The position numbers and the translations under genes were made by a program. Shown in pieces: positions 56,884 through 64,000 of a stretch of 64,000 nt of DNA. The stretch is from Meandrina meandrites (taxonomy: Eukaryota > Cnidaria > Anthozoa > Scleractinia > Meandrinidae). The notes below the pieces were generated by a model. It did no database searches and was not told where the DNA came from. It saw only the letters and a program-made list of their open reading frames with translations. The DNA is taken from the NCBI GenBank assembly GCA_963693305.1, contig OY855914.1:18509472-18573471 (forward strand), given 5' to 3'. The number at the start of each line of letters is the position of its first letter. Position 1 is the first letter of the stretch.

Positions 56884-58854
56884 CATGGCGACCCGAATCA
56901 ACACCTTACTCACTAGCGATTTGCCAAGGCAATTTGAAAAAAAAAAACACTGACGGATTAGCGACACTCCTGCTACTACGGAGTTTTTGCAACAAAAACT
57001 GGTAAAAGCTTTGGCGATGCATTTGGGATAGCGACTTTTTCGTAGTTTGTGTAATGATGTGATCCATAAAGCTAAAAAAAATCAGTTACTTCTTAGGTAG
57101 CGAAAATGCTATCAGCGAATAAATCATTTCATTTTCATTCCCTGTAGTCGACGTTTCGCCTAAAGTATCGTGACCAATGCGTTTGCAGTTAATTTGCTTA
57201 GTTATAAGACCCTTATAACGAGGTATCGACGCCGACCAGTGTTAGCTGACACTTTACAGAAGTCACAAATCACAAAAACACTTCGAGTAGTCGCCGGCCC
57301 ATTTTCCTGGGGCTAGGGTCATGGAAAAAGAAAAAAAATCATTTATGTAAATTTAGTCAAAATCAAAATGATGCTTCGCCAATCGTTGCTTCGTTTTCTT
57401 CTCAGGAAATTTGGTAACCTTTTTATAAACATGCGGATTTTGGCAGATCTTCATTGGATTTCCGATTAATTTACAATCCAATCAAAACACAGGTGTGCTA
57501 TAAAGAGAACGTGAAGGTATTTTCAAGTTGACTGGATTAGCAGAGTATCTAGAAATTTCTGGGCGAGTGTATGTCCATTTCTTTAAAGTATTTGACAGCG
57601 TGTAACCTGAGCAGTAGAATTTCGCGCGAATTCGAGTTTCGCGCGAGCGTGGAAGCCGCGAGTTACGAGCCGGGGTGACCTCGCTCGCAACACGCGCGAA
57701 ACTCGAAACCGTGAGAGATCCTGTTCGCAGGCAACTGTAAAAGTTCTCCAGACCAAGTGAAGGACGAATTTTGATTAGTTTTCTTAATTGAAAACGTGTG
57801 GTTGACTTTACAAGGTTTCAATACATCAAAGTGAGAACAACTTGGTTACTTTGTTTTCGAGTTCAAAAAGATACTTTTACAAGGACAAAGACTCAGAATT
57901 TAAATAATAAAGAGAAAAAGTAACATTCAAGAATTATTTGACAAAAGAGAATTTGTTTCTTTATTAGTTACTAGACTCCCTGGATTTAATTTACTCTGCC
58001 ACGTAACAGCTCTGGGTAAGCCCAGTTAAGATAATTCCAAAACCAACTATTTTCAACAATTTTCAACCTGGCATTCAAATTAAAACTAATAGACAAGTTC
58101 GGTTTACTGTGCTCACAAAAGCAGTTATTCTACAAAATAAAAAGGAGGATTGCTGAAGTTAATGTTAATTCAATCACGTTCTTTGCAGCTGTCAAAGAAA
58201 TTGCCATCCTCGGACGTGATTGAATTCTGATACCATACGTTGTAGAAAATGTGATTTTCTCGGAGAATTCTTCAATTACAATATTTAAGTAGTGTACCAC
58301 CTGGAAAGATCAATAATTTTTTCTTGAAAAAATTTTGATGAAATACCTCGCGCTCTGATCGGTCGGTGTGGTTGTTTTGCACGTGCTGCTTGCACGTGCT
58401 ACGTTAATCGAAAACGACGAGCGCTTCTTGTTAACATACCAAAGTTAATAGACGTGAATGGCTTGGAAGCTTGACAAAGTTCTTTGTTCTATGTATTTTA
58501 TAGCCTTTTTGGCCTTGTTGGCAATGCACAAAACACAATAGCTGTTTAGTTCTGTCTAATTCACGCATAGTGTATGAGCGCAAAACAAAAGATTGTGCAC
58601 GTTCGTGGGTCTTCCAACATAAATCTTTGCATCTTTGTTTGCTCCTTTGAAGTTTATACCCATTCCTCTCTATTAGCTATGCATACACTGATCGGGAAGA
58701 ATTCGTAAGTCCTTTACCACGAATTCCCACTTGAGGCTCCTTTGAATTGTCCCAAAGTTTCTCCCATGCCAGGCTTCATACACCGGCACTTACAGTCGTT
58801 TTTCATTTATTACTTGTAAACACGTTGAACTTCGTTTTTTTTTTCTATTTCTTA
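56884..58854. other. Intergenic with one GC-rich hairpin
   Basis: At about 57631-57712, CGAGTTTCGCGCG and CGCGCGAAACTCG form an inverted pair, probably a miniature element with GCAGG-type ends. The rest is AT-rich, no gene recognised. Confidence 0.4.
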
Positions 58855-59237
58855 AAGGGGCAGTATCACGAGAGGTCTTCTAAGGTTTTGTGTTAACTAT
58901 GCTAGAATTATAAAGGTGCACACACAGGTCAACAAGATAACCTTTAAACGACAAAAAGGCATAAATTCATTCTCTACGATATGAACAAACCATAATCAAT
59001 TTCTTTTAATTAGTGGTTTTCCTCCAAGTAACACTGTCAAACTTGGAGACGTCGGCCTAACGTTTTCAAGTTTTAGACCACTTATTTTTTGCCTGTCCGT
59101 AGCCACACCAGTTTTAAACAACTTTCGTGACCAGTGCAGTGCGTTTTAGCAACGTTAGGCAACTAGTAGAATTCCAATTAATACCAACACCTTCTTTGGA
59201 TTTTGGAGTAGCACTAAATCTTGGTGTGACTGCCCTT
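58855..59237 (+). mobile_element. Tc1/mariner-type miniature element (family E, subfamily 2)
   Basis: AAGGGGCAGTATCACGAGAG follows TA at the left; the right end reads GCACTAAATCTTGGTGTGAC then TGCCCTT. A second copy in inverse orientation is at 62377-62757. Non-coding. Confidence 0.75.
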
Positions 59238-59269
59238 TGAATAGTTGTGAATTTGAACAAACAGCTTCA

Positions 59270-61089
59270 GGTGGCTCGACTGGATTTTTTAGGGGCAACA
59301 CCGCTCAAGTTTGAGAACTAACCAGACTGTCATTAACAATGCCATCGAAAAACGATCACCACAGCTGAATTAGGTAAAGATGAAAATTTGTTATGACCGG
59401 TGTTATTTTGACATCGGAGTTGTCATAGCAACGTAATGACGTCATCACGTTTATCAATTTCGTTCGTATTGCTCGGCACCAGGAGATTTTTTCGGAAATC
59501 GCTCAAGGGAGCATGTACCTCCTATACCTGCCCCAATGTTGGCAAAGTTTGAACAAATTCTGTGAGAGCGTTATCGAAATTTTTGGGGATGAAGTTTCGA
59601 GGGTCATAAATACAGTAAAAAACATACTATTGAGATAATAGGGTAATATCTGAAGAACACGACGCGCTTTGGGAATGCAGTTTCATCTCATAGTAGTTTG
59701 ATGCAATTTAAAATTGTGTATACAAAATTATGGGGATCGCCACGACCGATTGCGAAAAAAACGGATTTGATGAGCGTGCATTCAGGTGCTCTTGTTGCCA
59801 CTTTTGTAAATAATTTGGTCTACACCTACAAATGTGATAATTATTTGGAAACCGCTCGATGAATTTTTTTTTAAAAACTTGTCAATCTCGAGGTTTGTCA
59901 TCAGTTTATATGGCCTGCAAGTTTCAAGGTCATTGAAAACATTTAAGACAATAAAATCGGGGCTCCAATGTAGTACTGTTCTCTCGCAGATTTTGTGTTT
60001 ACGAGTGAGTGTCCTCATTATTCACGTGTATTGTTTTTTACTTTCATGTCCACGTGCACAACTCAGCAAAAAATTCATTTGCATTATACAGAACGCTCAA
60101 TTGCTTTCTAAAAATGTTCGGGAAACATGCTGATATGACTTGAAAACTGTAATAATATTTGTTACGCCATTAGACTGTAATACAGCAATGCCAAGGGTCT
60201 CTTTCTCCAGGAAACGAAAAGCTATTTTTGTGTAGAACAACAGATCAGGAAAAAAGTCTAGACTCACTGATAAAATGCAAATGAATTTTTTGCTGAGTTG
60301 TGCACGTGAAAATGAAAGTTGAATACAATGCCCGTGAATAATGAGGACACTCAATTGTAAACACAAAATCTGGGAGAAAAAAGTAGTACATTGGAGCCCC
60401 GATTTTATTGCCTTAAATGTTTTCAATGACCTTGAAACTTGCAGGCCATATAAACTTATGACAAACCTCGAGATTGACAAGTTTTTTAAAAAAAATTCAT
60501 CGAGCGGTTTCCAAATAATTATCACATTTGTAGATGTAGACCAAATTATTTACAAAAGTGGCAACAAGAGCACCTGAATGCACGCTCATCAAATCCGTTT
60601 TTTTCGCAATCGGTCGTGGCGATCCCCATAATTTTGTATACACAATTTTAAATTGCATCAAACTACTATGAGATGAAACTGCATTCCCAAAGCGCGTCGT
60701 GTTCTTCAGATATTACCCTATTATCTCAATAGTATGTTTTTTACTGTATTTATGACCCTCGAAACTTCATCCCCAAAAATTTCGATAACGCTCTCACAGA
60801 ATTTGTTCAAACTTTGCCAACATTGGGGCAGGTATAGGAGGTACATGCTCCCTTGAGCGATTTCCGAAAAAATCTCCTGGTGCCGAGCAATACGAACGAA
60901 ATTGATAAACGTGATGACGTCATTACGTTGCTATGACAACTCCGATGTCAAAATAACACTGGTCATAACAAATTTTCATCTTTACCTAATTCAGCTGTGG
61001 TGATCGTTTTTCGATGGCATTGTTAATGACAGTCTGGTTAGTTCTCAAACTTGAGCGGTGTTGCCCCTAAAAAATCCAGTCGAGCCACC
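59270..61089. mobile_element. 1.8-kb foldback element with ~820-bp arms
   Basis: Left arm 59270-60090 and right arm 60268-61089 are inverted copies with high identity around a ~177-bp unique centre. Ends read GGTGGCTCGACTGGA; TTAA lies at the right (61090-61093) and TTCA at the left (59266-59269), suggesting a TTAA target. Each arm carries a 78-codon ATG-started frame (59782-60018 minus, 60341-60577 plus) ending IIYKSGNKST, differing at about ten residues, and a consensus CRE (TGACGTCA at 59437 and 60915). A fragment of the same end is at 63747. Function of the frames unknown. Confidence 0.85.
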
Positions 61090-61093
61090 TTAA

Positions 61094-62376
61094 GTTAACA
61101 TCTTCTGTTTAATTAGCCCGAGATTGCGTCAATCGTTACATTAAAGTACAAAAACAAGATTTCCAAAACAAGATTATTTGGATATAACTAAATTTTTCAA
61201 GCTTTGTATTAAACTTTGCACTATTTGAATGTCCCTAGCAAGCGTTAATGACGACACAAAATTGTGACCTCCCTACTAAAATAGTAGCCTTTCCTACCCA
61301 TCCCTCGCCTCGTCCCCGAGCTAAAATTACAACAGCTAGTTTCAAAACTTCTTAATTAAATTAAAAACTGCGAGATCTTAAATAACTATTAATTATCGAA
61401 TTTGTTTGTTCTTTGATCATCAAATGTGATATTGTGGTGGTGGTGGTGGGGGGACTCTTTCTTGTTTTCATTTGTAACTTCTAAATAAACCTTTTGACGT
61501 TGATAATTTTCAACCTGCGAGTAACTGGATTTTGATATATCACCACAGACGGCCGATAAATAACTATTAGGCAAAATTTAACACAGCTTAATAAAATTAA
61601 ACACAGCACAGATATTCTCTGTCAATGAGATCAATATGGGCCTACCACAAACAACTTTCGGTTTTCGTCAACCCTAAAAACGCAAAATGGAACATTAACA
61701 GAACTTCGTATTTGTTTTTCTCTGTTCAATAAGACTATATCCTCAATAAAACACACCGCAATGGGTGTGGTGGTGAAATTTTCAGTTTGGAAAGAAGCCA
61801 CACAACAGTCAATGAACAGAATTTTGTGCTGGGGTTATAAAGCATTATTCAGTTGATCGGCGAAGCCTCAATATCTACACTTATACAGTCGCCATTTATG
61901 AGTTTTCTATCTAAAAATACCTTTTATGATAAATTTAGTAACAGTTTAAACTGCTTTAAAGTGGACACTCGCTGTCAGTCCAATACAAAGTCCTTTGAAA
62001 TGAGTTTTGGGTGTCGTCTAATCTGAAGCCAGGCTTGTTGTATGCTTCCTTGTAATTGTCGATTTAATATGAGTGAGCTAAGAATGGGCTTTGGGTCTGG
62101 TCAAATTTGAGATTGAAATCAGAAAAAGGTTTTCAAAACGAATCTTCATTCTAATCAAAAAAGATATCAATTTATTTTAACTGTAAATCCCCAATATCTG
62201 TAATAGTCCACCATCTATTTTTGTTGAGAAGATTTATTGCCAATTAATCTTAGTGAACATTTTAAAAATCAAATGTTACGAAAATGATTTGATATCAAAT
62301 TCAGCACCAATATCTTATTTCGCGTAGTGCTAACAGCCTTTTGAAAACGACGGGAAAACTGCAATTTAGCCATTTA
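61094..62376. other. Intergenic, nothing firm
   Basis: AT-rich. A GGT-repeat run is at about 61435-61453. Short frames without motifs. Confidence 0.35.
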
Positions 62377-62757
62377 AAGGGGCAGTCTCAACAAGATTTA
62401 GTGCTACTTGAAAATCCAATGAAGGTATTAATTGGAAATCCACTGACAGCTTCCCGGCCTTGCTAAAACGCACCGTATTTATTGGTCACGAAAGTTGTTT
62501 AAAGCTAGTTTGGCTACGGACGGGTAGGAAACAAGTGGACTAAAACTTGAAAACGTCGGACTGACTTTTTCAAGTTTGACAGTGTTACTTGGAGGAAAAC
62601 CACTAAATGAAATGATTGTGGTTTGTTCACATCTTAGAGAGTGAATTTTAATTATGCCTTTTTTGTTGCTCAAGGGTTATTTTGTTGATCATCGAATGCA
62701 CCTTCATAATTTTAGCACAGTTTAAAATTTATACGACATCTCGTGATACCGCTCCTT
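62377..62757 (-). mobile_element. Tc1/mariner-type miniature element (family E, subfamily 2), inverted copy
   Basis: TA-flanked (62375-62376 and 62758-62759), with AAGGGGCAGTCTCAACAAG at the left and CTCGTGATACCGCTCCTT at the right. It matches 58855-59237 in reverse orientation. Confidence 0.78.
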
Positions 62758-63708
62758 TAAATTCTCATCTTGAACCCCTCACGAAGAAACTTGTATATCC
62801 GTAAACGAACCCCATTTTTCGCCAAACAGGGAAATTCGTGTAGTTTGCAAGACCACAAATGACGACAACTCCTTTGTGGAAACAAAGGAACAAAATAATG
62901 TCTGCCTCTGTACTGAGTATAGTATTCGTGAATCTGAGGAAATTTCGCCCAAATGTTTCAAATTGGACGTTTGTAACTGCTTCGATCCTTTAAAACTTTA
63001 ATTTTTTTTTACTATTTAGCGTTCCTCTGCCTTATATTGTGACTTTCTACAAGTAAACAAGCCGTATTGAACCAGAACGCCTATGCTATAAAAAACCCAT
63101 TCTTATTTGCCATTATATTGTAGCCTTTAGTTAGACGGCATAATATTGGATTTTCTAAACGAAACAGCGTGACTGTTTGTATGAAAATAGAACTCATACA
63201 ACAGTCGAAAGAGATAGCTGAGAAAAGTTTCATTGTTTTATGTTTGACTTGGAATATGACTGCCAATCGTTAATTAAAACCGATATTTTTACAGCAAAGT
63301 TAAGTTGTCCGCCGTCACTGAAACCTTTAATTCCTGACTTGTGAATTGCTAAATGTGGTTGTAACATTTTTAAAGTTTGTGGATGGAAGCCTGGTGTGTG
63401 ACCATTCAAATGATCGTTATTGAGCAGTCGTTCATTATTTCATGTGATGTGGTCTGTTTCTCGATAATTAACAAAAAGGACGACGTGAAAGAATTAATGG
63501 ATTGCCGTTGAAGGGAGACGCAAATCTCTTGTCAACAGTGTGAAAGCGCGCAACCAATCACATCTTTACTTCCCAGAGGTCACCCGTTAAAAATTAGCGT
63601 GGTGATTTTTCTAGCTATTTTGTCGTTCGTTGTCCGTCCTTAGCTCTGTCCAATATCGACTATACTTTATCACACGCCCCTCTCTTTTGAGCCCCCTTCT
63701 TTAATTAA
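62758..63708. other. Intergenic, nothing firm
   Basis: No gene or structured repeat recognised. Confidence 0.35.
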
Positions 63709-63815
63709 GGCGGGGTACATCTGAAGGCCGTTTTTCCACCGCTTAAGGTGGCTCGACTGGGTTTTTTAGGGGCAACACCGCTCAAGTTTGAGAACTAACC
63801 AGACTGTCATTAAAG
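63709..63815 (+). mobile_element. Foldback-element end nested in a family D end
   Basis: GGCGGGGTACATCTGAAGGC starts after TTAA, as in family D. At 63743-63746 another TTAA is followed by GGTGGCTCGACTGGG and about 67 bases of the foldback arm end. In intact family D copies the same point reads CCGTTTAAC, which contains TTAA, so the second element seems to have used that site. Confidence 0.65.
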
Positions 63816-64000
63816 GTCAAATGAACCAAAATTTCGACATTCTTTCTTTAGCGATTTTAAAGGAACCAAACGCTAGAAGAATTCATTATTAAGTAAACTT
63901 AAGGCGAAATTTTGCTTTCTGAGCCTTAAAGCGCGAACTATAGCAAAAACTACGAAGATTTCCGAAGACTTCACGAAAACGTTTCCAAAATGACCGCGCA
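63816..64000. other. Window end, nothing recognised
   Basis: AT-rich sequence diverging from the foldback arm, cut off by the window edge. Confidence 0.3.

Noticed and set aside
60097..60525. 142-residue minus-strand frame across the foldback centre
   Set aside because: It lies antisense in the inverted-repeat arm and loop; openness follows from the repeat and no domain is seen.

Overview
The window looks like genomic DNA of an anthozoan cnidarian, most likely a stony coral. It is AT-rich, and the only convincing genes are single-exon class A (rhodopsin-like) G-protein-coupled receptors of two or three lineage-expanded families. These sit in long intergenic tracts packed with short inverted-repeat elements, Harbinger-type deletion derivatives, TTAA-flanked elements and tRNA-derived SINEs. 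The assignment is by resemblance, without a database search. No rRNA, functional tRNA, CRISPR array or bacterial-type operon is visible.

Family A is a set of four paralogous peptide-receptor-like GPCRs at 442-1875 (+), 19858-21360 (+), 44053-45318 (-) and 50571-52355 (+). They share an extracellular loop 2 block (C-x-E/D-x-W-P ... R-Q-A-Y-T, altered in the third), a WLW-[AS]-D-F signature after the TM6 proline, and loss of both W4.50 and the toggle W6.48. Three of the four end in E-T-x-C. The first carries a second, diverged copy of its C-terminal tail directly after the stop codon.

Family B lies between A2 and A3: three minus-strand melanocortin/adenosine-like receptors. 30677-31611 has one frameshift, 35611-36479 is a multiply broken pseudogene, and 37372-38274 is intact. 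The first two, with their flanks, are a segmental duplication. A fourth receptor relic of another type (40210-42297, +) has two frameshifts and is split by an insertion of about 1.25 kb that carries a TATA box and a polyadenylation signal.

Mobile DNA is informative. Two Harbinger-like derivatives (12575-13657 with TAA target duplications, 23202-23954 with TTA) each keep what look like the first exons of two genes facing each other. A 1.8-kb foldback element (59270-61089) has arms of about 820 bp. A 98-bp perfect palindrome (34407-34504) lies inside a 463-bp inverted-repeat element whose empty site is preserved in the paralogous block. Tc1/mariner-type miniature elements, TTAA families nested in one another, and clusters of very short repeated words fill much of the rest.

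The receptors form no operon or pathway visible from sequence. The window reads as a birth-and-death GPCR cluster: duplicated, inverted, truncated and pseudogenised copies amid active-looking mobile elements.
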